Source of the DNA: Rhynchopus euleeides
Lineage: Eukaryota > Euglenozoa > Diplonemea > Diplonemida > Diplonemidae
Direction of reading: 5' to 3'
DNA length: 64,000 nucleotides
NCBI GenBank assembly: GCA_963210315.1
Contig: OY723248.1
Span: 1,814,727-1,878,726 of the forward strand
Made by a program: the position numbers and the translations under genes. Positions 42,095 through 52,915 of the stretch are shown in pieces; the stretch's first letter is position 1, and each line of letters starts with the position of its first letter. The notes beneath the pieces were generated by a model. The model made no database searches. It was not told the origin of the DNA and saw nothing but the letters and a program-made list of their open reading frames with translations.

Positions 42095-42330
42095 TCACTA
42101 CCGTGGCCTCCGGCGGCTGGGGGGCACCGCCCCCCAGACCCCCCTGTGGCATACGTCTCGTACTCAAGTCCTTCGAATCCCATCAGGTCGGGGTCCAACC
42201 ACTCCAGTCGCCTCTGAGGACGCAGCCAACTCGCACAGAATCTGTACGCCCACACGAACAGATGTTCGCTACCGTGGCCTCCGGCGGCTGGGGGGCTCCG
42301 CCCCCCAGACCCCCCATGTAGCGTGTGCCC
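42095..42330 (+). repeat. Dispersed repeat family D, copy 3 (two modules)
   Basis: Two copies of the CTACCGTGGCCTCCGG module (about 42098 and 42270) are separated by the CTCGTACTCAAGTC and CCAACCACTCCAGTCGCCTC segment that also opens this window at 18-75. This shows a tandem unit of about 172 bp. Confidence 0.8.
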
Positions 42331-42341
42331 GTCCATCTATC

Positions 42342-42876
42342 TCACTTCCCCGGGTCCAGTGCAGCATAGGAGGTCAGCACCACATCCATGAAGCGCTTCT
42401 TCGAAGCCTGACTGACATCGGACAGGAGGTCGGGCTTCCCCACCTGGGAGGTACACTTGCCGCGTTCGCGACATGCGTGACACGCAACACGCTACCTGAA
42501 ACGTGAGTGTGCCTTGCTAACACGAGCATTTCAACGGTCTGCCGACGACCGTTCCCCAAACCAGTAAACCAGCAGTTTTGGAAAATCGGAGAGATCACCC
42601 TACTGTGCTGAATATGGTGCGCACCACTGCAAAAATCCCCGGGAGCTTTTGGGCTTTCAGACCTGAAGGGGCCAGCAGGTGGGTGGCGTCGGGGAGTGGC
42701 AGCTTTGTAACTGTCCTCCAGCTGCTGGCATGTCCAGCCCTGCGAGAGTGCCAAGGTGTATTGAGTCCCTGCGGAGCACAACCCCCGATGAGAATGAGTG
42801 CCAGATGATCCTCATTCATTTTCAGCTGTAACGCGCATGAGGGGCACTCTCTGCCGCAAGCATCTCTGGGCATCAC
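42342..42876 (-). pseudogene. Coding-like relic with Cys cluster, minus strand
   Basis: The minus strand carries protein-like sequence in changing frames. An upstream piece begins MNEDHLALILIGG and includes KLPLPDATHLLAPSGLKAQK. A downstream piece contains CHACRERGKCTSQVG (three spaced cysteines), then KPDLLSDVSQASKKRFMDVV, and ends at TGA (42344-42342). Stops interrupt it between about 42490 and 42600. It may be a dead transposon gene. No family is recognised. Confidence 0.35.
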
Positions 42877-43944
42877 CCGAGAGCTGTCACATGATGACGC
42901 GGAGAGAAATCAGAGAAAAAGTCCCGCCTGACGGGCACGCGCCTGGAAACTGTGGGGGGGCGAGCAAAAAATCCCTTGTAAAAATTCTTAGAAAAAACCT
43001 GGTTCCCCGACCCAAAAAACCTGGAAAAAGGGCTCGTTCCCCGCCCAGGCCTGAAGGGGGGTTTCACAAGACGTCTTCTGCTGACAACCACGCAGCACCT
43101 TGCTGGCCATTCATTTGAAAAATGGGGGGGGGGGTGGGGCTGGGAGGGAGGTTTTGCATCAAACACTATCGGCACGATTTCACACCCGTTCGGACCTTGC
43201 GGTGAGGGAGGGGGGATGCAGGGGAGGGGGGGGGGGAACGGAATATGCAAGGCATTCTGAAAGAGCATTTTCCTGTTCCTATTTGGAGCGGGTGTTGATC
43301 TCGTCAAGAGCAGTGTGCTCTCGGTGAGGTCTACACCGGGCGACAAAGCAAAAAGACCCGCGCTGGTGTTGTGCAGGGGGTGGGGTGTGGTTGGGAGAGA
43401 GGGTGTCGGTATATGTGGGTTCATCCAGATCTGCATCGCAACACCTTTGGCACAGGCGCCTTGCCGACAAAAAATCTGCAAAAAAAGCCGGCAAAAAAGC
43501 CATAAAAAGGAATAAGGTTTTTTGCACGAACAGGCTTTCTCTGGGATGGTTAGGGGAGAGGGAATGAGTGGGCCTTCGTCCTCTGAGTTTCCGCAACACG
43601 CTTCCATGCGATATGCTGGCAACCCTAGGTGCATAACCCTGGCTCCCAAAAACAAACAATCGAGGGGGGGAAGGGGAGGAGGTGTCCCCTTCATTTCCTC
43701 TTTTACGAACATCGGAAGACGGGAAACCCCCACCTCCCGCCCCAACCCCCCTTCCCACATCTGAGCGTCGCTGGAAAGACTGTTTTGATTGATGTGATGT
43801 TTGGTGCAAGCCAAGCCTGCCGGGGAGGGAGAGGAGGAGGGGCTGCAGAAACGGCACACACCCTTTGCAGGAGCCTGACGCCCTTGCAGGGCGCGGCAGC
43901 CCTTCGCCTTTAGGCAAGAGCCAAGCTCTTGCAGGGCGGGGGCA

Positions 43945-46096
43945 ATGAGCATACTCATCGTGGACCGAAGTGCGATGCGACGGCTGTCGCGTATGGGGCT
44001 GCGGTGTCGGCGGTTCTGCGCAACACAGGCAAAGCAGAAGGAGGAGGGGCGGAAGGAGGAGGAGCCGGAGGAGTCGCAAGGCGACAGCGATCGGATGAGC
44101 GAAGAGGAGCTGGAGCAGATGCGCGAGCGGCAGCGGTGGCAGGACCGCTACGAGTTTGCGGATGACGAGATCGAGGAAGAGCTGCGGCGGGAACAGGCCT
44201 GGAAGGAGCGGTACCGCGAGGCGCGGAACTGGCTGCGTTACCATCTCAACATCTTCGAAGAGCACGACAACCTGACGGAGCGTCGCGAGCGCCTCAAGAT
44301 CATCAACTGGAAGGATATTCGTGTGAAGAAGTGGCTCGTCGGGTGCTTCGTCCTGGCGTTGATCATCTACACCGACTACATGCGCCAGCGCTATAATCGG
44401 AAGTTGTATGAGTTCCAAAGCCGCGGCGGCGGTGCAGACTGGCCCACCCACTACATCAACCTCAAGGAGATCGTCGAGGGCAGGCGGAGTCTGAACGACA
44501 TCGTATGCCGCATCGGTTGGGCTCGGCCGTGGTGGGTGGGGGGGGTAGAGGGTGGGGGGTGGGGCCTGCCATGTGCAGCCATTCGCGGCTTGCCTTTTGA
44601 TTGCCAGTGCTCCTCTGGGTGTGGCGCGGTGACACCCCCACACACACACACAAGCCCTCAAGACTCTTGAAGCGGCCTGACTATTTAGTGTCTACGTCGC
44701 AGCAAGGGGGCGATATATACCACCCTTTTTATTGATTTCAACGTGTCAGTGTTTGACTTTTTCGCAACTTCATTTCTTCCTTTTTCTCCCTCTCCAACCC
44801 CACCCGTGACACCACCAGGGTTTAGCTAGCCCTGGTCCGATTATCCCCGGTTCTTCGCTGAAGAGACGCGGCCGGGGGGAGGGGTACGAAGAGTACGCGT
44901 CGAAACCGGTGTCACGTCGTGTTGGGGAATCCTTCGGGAGTGCGATACTGAAGGGGAGGTGCTACTGCCCGTGCAGGGCGACACCGCCTTAAAACTTTGT
45001 AACCACACACACACACACACCCCGTCGCACAGCTTGGCCTCTGGGAGACGATCCGTGACGTGCATCAGCGCGATTGGCTGCTGCCCCTGCTGATGGGCCA
45101 GGTATGTGAGTGTTGAAGCGAGCGGGGCCCACCCTTGCGAAAGGAATAGAATTTTCAAACTGCCGCAACCGCTGACTCTGACTGACTCTGACCCAGAAGT
45201 TGTCTGTGGGTCACAGTCAGTCGGAGTCAGTCAGGAAAATAGCCCCCAGACAACTTTTCGGTCAGAGTCAGTCAGTCAATTTGACCGAGTCACTGAGAGC
45301 TATGTTCTCTGGGGGGGGTCTTCGCTGGTCGTTATGCTTCGTTATTCTTCGCCAGGTTTCCCCTACTTTCCTTGACCCCCACTCTCGACAAACAAACTCC
45401 CCCGACACCCTCCAACACCATCTGTGCAGGCGCTGATGAACCAGATTGGCAACCCGCCCATCATGTCGCTCCCGAACCCCAGCAACTCCGCAATCGATCG
45501 CCTGGCAGAGGAGCTTGCCTTTGTGGAGGCAGACGTCGCGCGTGTGAGCGCAGAAGTTGCCCTGCATCTCTACAACTTGAAGTCGGGTGATGTATGCCCC
45601 TCATGACGCATGCCCTGGTCGCAGTGGGGGGTTCGCATGGAAGAGCGGCGGGTGGGGTGGTGTGGGTGGGTGTGGGTGTGGGCTGTGGGAGGACGTCTCA
45701 GGGTGCTCCTGCCCCTTGCACACCAATGGAAAGAAGGGGTAGAAAAGGAACACCGAACCGCGTGTTGTGTGGTTCGCTGGGGCGCAGCCTTTGCAACAAA
45801 AAAGGGGATTTTTTTCCGTGTGTTGCCTGTGGGTCACGCTGCACAGCACAAAAGGGATTCATAACCACCACTTCACCACCCCACGGCAATAGGTGAAATG
45901 GCCCGGACGACCTCCGAACAGCGCAGTGCTGCGCGAGATGGATGAGTGCATTGAGTGCATGGCAACATTCCGTGTGCATCCGGCACTCGCCAAGCGCCTG
46001 GAGGAGCAGAAGCGGGAGCAGCGAAACTTCTACGGTGGCACTGGGTACTTCCAGACCACGACAGGTGCGCTAGCGGAGAAGACAGTCTCGGCATAG
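43945..46096 (+). CDS. Single-span membrane protein, probably mitochondrial, four exons
   Basis: Exons 43945-44502, 45033-45101, 45430-45591 and 45893-46096 join in phase 0 to 330 residues. Donors are GTATGC, GTATGT and GTATGC; acceptors are CACAG, GCAG and ATAG. The start may instead be the ATG at 43975, which gives an Arg-rich presequence (MRRLSRMGLRCRRFCATQ). An acidic/charged helical region (35-125) precedes one transmembrane helix at about 130-145 (WLVGCFVLALIIYTDYM). Exon 2 adds LGLWETIRDVHQRDWLLPLL. Exon 3 adds ALMNQIGNPPIMSLPNPSNS and a helix. Exon 4 has VKWPGRPPNSAVLREMDECI and ends EKTVSA. It is presumably an inner-membrane protein. No family is recognised. Intron 2 holds a strong hairpin. 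Confidence 0.78.
45179..45277. other. Intronic hairpin with GACTGACTCTGACC arms
   Basis: The left arm (45179-45210), with TGACTGACTCTGACC and AAGTTGTCTGTGGG, pairs with 45243-45277, with CCCCCAGACAACTT and GGTCAGAGTCAGTCAG. The loop repeats CAGTCAGTCGGAGTCAGTCAG. It lies in intron 2 of the four-exon membrane-protein gene, just before a GGGGGTCTTCGCTGG motif. Confidence 0.75.
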
Positions 46097-48253
46097 TATC
46101 TCGCATAGAGAGACGCCACACACAGGCAGCATGCAACGCCCTGCACAGCAGCACCTCCCCCTTCCCTCCCTCCCCACCATGGGATGGAGATGGTGCATCC
46201 ACTCTGCACCCTGAATTGCGCTACACCGCACACGGCATGCCTGTCATACCGCCGAAAGAACTTCGCTTTTCGGACCCCCGCGACCCGGAAAGGGAAGGGC
46301 AGGCAATACGCAGCATGCCCCACACTATTCTGAGCGATGTCTTGATGCAGAGACGAGCGGGATGGGGGTGAGGTTTGGGGGGGTGTGGGGGCGTAGCTGA
46401 GAGAGTGGGTTGAGTTGTTCGCTCTCTGCCTCGATGCCGTGGTGGGGGTGGGTGTCTGTGTGTGTGTGTGTGTGTGATCCCGATTATTTGGACCTCTCAC
46501 ATTTTTTTTCTGCACTTATTAGAGTGGACGCGCTGATGATTCTTTGAGGCTGTTTCATGTTGTCTCAACTGCGGCCCGCGTGTGTGTGTGGGGGTGGGTG
46601 GGGTGGGTAGGTGGCGGGATGGCGGTGGCTTTTACTGCTGTCCCTCCGCCCTGCCCCGCCCCTCCCCGCCCCTCCCCTCCCCTCTCCCCCTTCCCTGCCC
46701 TGCTGCCTAGATGCACATCCTCCCCCCCACACATAAAAAAACTGGGGAAGGCAGTGGCCAGCCCTTTGTTTTTTGTGCAACCCATGGGTGTTGATGCGCC
46801 CGCTGCTAGGTGTTTTGTGCCCCTCGCTTCCCCTCTTTGTTGGCAACGTTCCCAGCAACCGCGATCAGCGCCCTCCCCCCCCCCCCCACTCACCGACCCA
46901 CTCTGTCTCCCGATAAACCACGCCGCAGAGGGTGGGGTGTGGGGGGAGGGGTGGAGGTGGGGATGGTTAAAACCATCTGTGTGGGCTGAATAACTAAGGC
47001 GGGTTTCAGGGCCCCCTCAGGCGAGGAAAAGGGGGGGGTGGGGAAGGAGGTGGGCAGTTGATAGCCGTGTCATGTGGAGTGGCCTGGTGTCCCCCCCCCC
47101 CCCCCCCCCCCCGAAAGAAGGGCGAAATCATGTGTGCTTTGTCTAGTCTCATTGCGGGAAACAGGTGGGAGTTAGGGAAGGGGTGGCTGCACGGTGGACA
47201 CCCCGAGCATCGCGTGAGAGAGGGAGAGAGCAAAACCAAAAAAAATCCAAATGTGTCGTGACATATCGATCGCACAAATCGCATTGAACCCTTTTTATCG
47301 AGGTGTAGGCAATGCCCTCGACAGGTGAGGGTCTGTCCATTTGTAAGATATTTTATGACGACTCCCTTGGGTTTCGGGGAGGTACACCGCCGAGAAACAC
47401 TCCCACACGCGATGCGAGGGCCACCATGGTGTGGGTGGGCTGGCCCTGCCTCCCTCCCCCCCCCTCCCACACACACACGAGCGGGCCGGCTGGAAGTTGA
47501 GATCGCAATCCCCACCCGCCCATCCCCGCTTTCCCCGATTGCAGTCCTCACAGAAATCTTGATGGCATGGCGTTGGCTTGGATGGGACTCTGAACAGTAC
47601 CCCCGCAATCTCTCCCCCCTCCACCACACAAACAAGTAAAAGCACACACGACACAATTACACAACGTACACAACTTACACACACGACACACTTACACAAT
47701 ACACGTGGGGGAAATTCCCTGCAGCCCTTCCATGACCGTTGTCCACCGTCCCCATCCCCTGCCCCCCTTCCCCCCCTTCCCCTTAGCTTAGTGTTTACAT
47801 CCTCCCCCCCCCCCCCCTTCCCTTTCGCATCATGTTGCTGTTGAAAATATCACGCCGGTTTTTGTTTTGCTTTTGTTTTGCTTTCGTTGCCCCCCCCCCC
47901 CCATCCCCCTATTCCCCCATTATAGCTTTCCTCACCCACACCCTATATTCTCCCACGGGGACAACAACCTACCTACCCTCCCTCGAACCATCCCCCTACC
48001 CCCTTTCTTCAACGCTATAGCCCCTCCCCGCTACGTCGCCTCCCCCTCGTCCTTGTCGCCCGAAGGGGGTCTGGGGCTTCATCACTAGTATCTGGATCGA
48101 GGAAGTGAGTATTTTCTCCTTCGATCCCCCCTTATATAATACCTTGTGCATCTCCCCCCATTCCCCCATCCCCCCCCCACCCCCCTCCCTGGAGCGCGGG
48201 CGTGCAGAAGGCTGAGGGTCTGGTTGAGTGTTGGGATTGGGGGGTAGGGTCCA
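46097..48253. other. Gene-free region, 2.16 kb
   Basis: Only low-complexity DNA is seen: (GT)n at 46457-46482, C-run at 46876-46887, C-run at 47091-47112, (AC)n-like DNA at 47640-47700, and C-runs at 47800-47817 and 47888-47903. No coding sequence is convincing on either strand. Confidence 0.55.
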
Positions 48254-49713
48254 ATGGCTGATGATTTTCACCCGAACCTGCCGCCGTCGTCGGCAGGGGC
48301 TCCGCCGCCACAGCTCCCGCCTTCAATGCCGCCGTCGATGGCAATGGGCGCCCCGCTTGCTGCCTTCACAGGGTCCCCTCTGATGAACGCCGGCTTTGGC
48401 GGAGTCCCCATGATGGGTGGCATGGACCGGGACAGGGACCGGGACAGAGACAGGGACAGGGGCGGCCGCAGAGATCGGGGGGGTCGGTACAGCAGCAGGC
48501 GGGACGCCCCGGAGAGGATGGACGCAACCGACGCAGTGCGTCGTACCGTGCACATTCTCGGGATTGATGGGGTATGTGCCTAAGGGGTGGGAGGGGTTCG
48601 CAGAAGTGTTGCCGCACGACTCTGGGTTGTCTCAAGCCGCAACCAACGGGCCCCAGTATATGCGCCTCACAGAGGACTGAACCTCGCCTGTGTTGAGCCC
48701 TCCGAAGCGGGACCGCCAAGGAGGGAAGACCCCCAAAAAAATCAAGAAAAACGAAACAAAACAAAACTGACAACACAGGTCGCTTTAAAAAAAGGCTCCA
48801 CTTAAATGCATTCCACCCCTGCAGACCGTGATGGAGGCCGCGTTCGCCGCATTCATCGACCGCTGTGGCATTCTCGTGCGGGCAAAGATCTGCGGTGACC
48901 CCCGTGGGCGTACCCTGTACGGCTTCCTCGAGTTCAGCACCAGAGACGTATGAACAACAGAGTGTAGCATGTGTGCACAACGGGGGGTGCGATTTATGAC
49001 AAACACACCACGACACACTCATTACAACTGTTTCTCGGTGTCACAGGGTGCGCAGAATCTTGTGGACCTGACAGGCGCGACAGTGGGGAACGGCCGCATC
49101 ACCACCGCCTTCGCAAAGTCCGCGATCCGCAGCGTTTCGGGCCCCTCCGGGCGTGTGGTGTTCAACCCCCACGCCCCGGGCAGCCTGATGGACTGTGCTG
49201 CGTACTGCCCGGTATGGCAACTGCTTTGCGACACACCAACCCGCCACCACGACACCACCTCTCCCACAGACAAAAGATGACGATTTCATCGGCAAGTCCG
49301 GCAAGAGTGGCGATGGTGACGGGCTCATGGCTTCCCTGCGTGGTGGCGGCCTCAGCGCAGTGGCGTCGGCGGCAGGTGGGGTGTACAGCAGCCACGGGGA
49401 GTTGCCCCTGGGCCTGCCGCGCTCTGCAGGCCTGGGGCCTGGCCCTTCCAACTCGCTTGCCGAGCGCTACTTCGACAACTCGCCCGAAGCGCGCCAGGCG
49501 CGCTACCAGCAGCAGGTGATGGAGACGTACCGGCAGGCCGGGTATGACGACTGGCAGAGGTACGGGCCTGGGGGTGGGCGCTCGGAGTCGTCCGACGACT
49601 CCTCACGCCACCACCGCAAGAGGGACAAGAAGCACAGGAAGAAGGAGAAGAAAGAGAAGAAGGACAAGAAGGACAAGAAAGACAGGAGGCGCCGCAGAGA
49701 TTCCTCAGACTAG
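48254..49713 (+). CDS. RRM RNA-binding protein with Arg/Asp repeats and basic tail, four exons
   Basis: Exons 48254-48571, 48825-48947, 49047-49211 and 49270-49713 join in phase 0 to 349 residues. Donors are GTATGT, GTATGA and GTATGG; acceptors are GCAG, CACAG and CACAG. The Pro/Met/Gly-rich head leads to an alternating DRDRDRDRDRD stretch (about 57-67) and RGGR. One RNA-recognition motif follows: RNP2-like VHILGI near 99-104 (end of exon 1) and RNP1-like TLYGFLEF at 136-143 (exon 2), closing in exon 3 with GRITTAFAKS. The tail is Gly-rich, then strongly charged (SSRHHRKRDKKHRKKEKKEK onward). This resembles SR-like splicing or mRNA-binding proteins. The last intron is only 58 bp. Confidence 0.85.
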
Positions 49714-50841
49714 ATGGGGGAACCGAAGCCGGATATCTTTTCTGTCTTTGTTCCTCTACTGCCCTCAGCTCCGACAATTTTCGAGAATCCCGAACTTCAG
49801 CCGCCGCCTCCCCCAGGCTCCGTCAACAGTGCAAGGTTCTGTATTTCGCGGAGCGCACGACACATAATTGGTATTGCTAGTTACGAGGGGAAGTGGAGTG
49901 AAGTCGTGAAGTAACGAAGGAACCTCACACCGGTTCTCTCCCCACCCGGTGATTCACCTGAAGGAACCCGAATACGACCGAATCTTGGGGATGACCACCT
50001 TAATGCGGCTTCACAGGGCCACAAGTGTGTGTTTAGCGGTGCTTTTCTGTTTTTACTGTCGTGCCGACCACCCAACCAAGGCGTTCCTGCCGTAAAGCGA
50101 AAAGAGCACGATTTTTCTATGGCACTACGACAGGAAAGTGTGGTGTACACCAAAGCAAATCAAATAGCCCTCTCGCTCCACAGGAGATCGGGGGCGGGAC
50201 AAACGCACCGGGCGGGTGGGAGATATCCTGCACGGCTTTGCTTGCACAGTTCCCCCACGAGTCGCAGCAACTCCATAAAAAAAATGCAGTGCCTTTTCGC
50301 GGCTCGGATGCCGAACCACAATGCACGGGATACACCCTGACACGCTCGCCTCTCAGCACCGAGTGAATCGGTGCGGGTATGGGTGCCTCTGTCCCGTGCC
50401 CTAGTATTTTCCCCACTCTCTAGCCTTGTTGTGTGCGGCTTCTCGGCTGCGTCAAAGGGGCGGTGGGGTGTGTGTGCCTCCTGAGGGGTGCGGCATGCGC
50501 TGTGAATGTGATCGACAGATGCTCTTTTTGGAAGAGCCTGATCCACCTGTGACACAGTGAGAGTCTCCCCTCCCCCCCGAGTGAAGGGTGATCATTTTTG
50601 TGATCCCTTCTACTTCTATTACACTACCCCGCCCCCCCTCCCCTCCCCCCCCCTCCTCCATACCCTCCCAGACTACGACCCCCACAACCCCCCTCCCTTC
50701 CGCCACACCAGCACCCCTCAGGAGGCACACACACCCCGACCTCCCCCCCCCCCCGCTATCTGTGCCAATGCGTTGAACGTCGAAACCCGGCTGAACTCCC
50801 CCCACCCCACCCCACACCCCCTTGCCCCCCCTCCTTCTGAC
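49714..50841. other. Intergenic region, 1.1 kb
   Basis: No gene recognised. The final 250 bases are very C-rich (50620-50825) and act as the leader of the next gene, with several possible AG acceptors. Confidence 0.45.
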
Positions 50842-51495
50842 ATGCTGCCCTTCAGCGGTGTCCGGTCTGACAACCTGCAAGGGAGGTGGCAGAGTGCGCG
50901 TGACGGGCATGTCTATGCCGTCTGTGAAGGGGATGTTGTGTGCGAGACCACAGGGGGTAGGGCACCGCTCGGAGAGGACGGGGCCTTGATGGGCGAATAC
51001 ATCACACACGAAAGCAGGGATGTGCTTCAGTGGAGTGACGGGGATGTGTGGACTCGCGCCGAGGCCAGGCGGAGGTCGGAGCAGGCCGCCCCGCCGAGCC
51101 CTTTGGCTGGGGGCGTGAGGCGGCACCACAAGACCCACTCGCCCCCCCCGCCCCTCACGCAGGCCCCCCCGAGAGGCGGCTCAGGCACACCGCATGGGTC
51201 GTATCTACGATGTGTCCCTGAAGGCAAAGCAGGTGTCACTGGGAGCCTTCTGTCCCCACCGCCTTCCCCGCATGCCGGTGGGGTCTCGGTGGCAAGGTCG
51301 GGCCACACCGTAGCCCCTGCTCCAAGCCTCGGGTCGTCAGGGGGGGGTGCGCGACCCCTGGCAGCGGAGCTGCAGGCGCTCAGCAAGCAGCGCGAGTTGC
51401 ATGCAGATGCGTTGCAGCATCACAGTGCGGAGCTGGGGAAGATTGACTCGGCGATAGCGCGGCTGCTGGCATCCATCGCGATGCATGGTGGGTGA
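50842..51495 (+). CDS. WSDGDVW-domain protein, unknown
   Basis: A 217-residue single-exon protein. The N-terminal 70 residues form a compact beta-rich unit: LQGRWQSARDGHVYAVCEGD, then MGEYITHESRDVLQWSDGDV and WTR. A W(x)n-DG-x-Y-x-V...LxWSDGDVW pattern reads as a small self-contained domain. The middle is Pro/Ser/Gly-rich and likely disordered. The last 45 residues form a helix (AAELQALSKQRELHADALQH, then LGKIDSAIARLLASIAMHGG) suited to dimerisation. No enzyme motif, signal peptide or membrane segment is present. I do not recognise an orthologue. Confidence 0.7.
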   Translation: MLPFSGVRSDNLQGRWQSARDGHVYAVCEGDVVCETTGGRAPLGEDGALMGEYITHESRDVLQWSDGDVWTRAEARRRSEQAAPPSPLAGGVRRHHKTHSPPPPLTQAPPRGGSGTPHGSYLRCVPEGKAGVTGSLLSPPPSPHAGGVSVARSGHTVAPAPSLGSSGGGARPLAAELQALSKQRELHADALQHHSAELGKIDSAIARLLASIAMHGG

Positions 51496-52315
51496 GGGGG
51501 GGAGGGAGAGGTTTGAGTGGAGTGCTCGTTATATTCTGTAGGGGGGTCAGGGGGGAGGGGGGGGGGTAGTGGTGGTGGGGAGATATAGAGTGAGAGAGAG
51601 TTTCATTAGATTTTGTGTATTTCCGGGCTGCGAGGGGGGGATGGGAGGGGAAGGTGGGAAAGCCCTGCCCCTGCCCCCCCGCTGTTATTACCGGTATTGT
51701 GCCGGCTGGGTCATGGCTGGACAACCTCACTCTGCCCCGCACTGATTTGCAGCTTTGCGCGCCGTTGCCACCTCCATTCTCCGGCTCCTCCGGGTTTTTG
51801 CACCCGGGAAGTCCTGTGGGCAGTTATCGGTGTGCATCACGGCACACTCTGCACTCACAGGCACTGTTCATACAAGGAAGGAGTGCAAAAACTTGTGTTT
51901 TGTTTTTGCACATAACACACCTGTGTGGTACGGGAAATGCTACGAGGAACGCGATGGACTCGGGACTGCTGCTGGCCTCTCTTGCTATGGTTTACTTATG
52001 TTTCGTGCTCCACCTGCTCCACCTCATTCTGCACTTCAGATGATCCACTTCACGTGGGTTACGGGGTTTGGGACAACGATGATATGTTGTGTCCGACGAC
52101 AAGGTAAGGTAAGCTCATCGAGGTACACCAAACCGGAGTTGTCAAATCAAAAAAAAATATGGGGGGGGGGGTTTCAAAGTGCAAGAGGTGGAGCCCGTTC
52201 AACAGGTGGAAGCGTCCAATGCAACACTCACAGCATAGAGGCCAAGTGTTTCTCGTAGTATTTCGCGCCACGCACCACGCCCTGCAGACCCTATTGCGTT
52301 GTTCAGAGCACGAAT
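51496..52315. other. Intergenic region, possible Cys-rich relic
   Basis: G-runs at 51541-51571. Frame translation at about 51850-51990 gives a Cys-spaced run (KECKNLCFVFAHNT, then YGKCYEERDGLGT) that faintly recalls PAN/Apple-type secreted modules, but no start, stop or splice sites support a gene. Confidence 0.3.
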
Positions 52316-52915
52316 ATGCGGAGCCTGCTGTGTGCAGCCCTGCTGGGCATGGTTGGGGGTGTGACGGGTGTGTGGTGCCGGGACTACGATCTGGTGTACG
52401 TCAACGTCGATGGTACGCATCCCGGCAATGGGTACTACCCTGTGTCTGGCGGGGAGAACACCAATGGCAACGGGTACCCACACATGTGCCGACACCAATC
52501 CCGACGCCTGCACCGACCCCAGCGCCCACAGGCTGCCAGGTGCTGCGCACGGGCCCCGTTTCCGATGCCGTGTTCGCACACCCTGCAGGCAGCGGGGACT
52601 ACGGGACTGACGAACACCTGTGCTGGCACATCGACTGCGCAGGACGTGTGACGGTGCACTTCACACACTTCGACGTGGAGAGTGGGTACGACCTCCACTG
52701 TGCAGGGTGTGCAGCACACGGGCATCGACCTGCCTGTGGTGGGGCCGTTCGACGGACAGGTTGTGCTCACTTTCGACTCAGACAGCAGCGTGGGGCGCAC
52801 AGGCTTCGCCTTCCGATACACATGTGCTGCACTGCCGACACCGGCACCGGCAACACCGGTGCGGTCCATTTCTTGTGGTGTGGCGATGAGCCACTTTGCC
52901 CGACCCCCTGCATGA
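52316..52915 (+). pseudogene. Secreted CUB-domain protein, two frameshifts
   Basis: Begins with a signal peptide (MRSLLCAALLGMVGG) and a short mature N terminus (DYDLVYVNVDGTHPGN). Near 52475 the reading frame changes, in a CACACATGTG context, to one encoding a Pro/Thr linker (VPTPIPTPAPTPAPTG) and the first half of a CUB-like domain (CWHIDCAGRVTVHFTHFDVE). Near 52690 it changes again, to one encoding the second half: GPFDGQVVLTFDSDSSVGRT, then GFAFRYTC. CUB domains are extracellular beta-sandwiches, and these are the expected elements (CxW, F-x-x-F-D-x-E, F-x-S-D, GF-x-x-x-Y). No GT-AG intron explains either shift. It is a recent pseudogene, or the sequence carries two small indel errors. 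The linker resembles that of the secreted peroxidase. Confidence 0.65.

Larger units (their letters stand above)
41558..43944. other. Intergenic region, 2.4 kb, repeat-rich
   Basis: Contains T-rich repeats (41890-41990), family D copy 3, a minus-strand coding relic (42342-42876), an inverted partner of the T-rich repeats (42970-43050), G-runs near 43125 and 43225, and a leader for the next gene. See separate entries. Confidence 0.5.
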
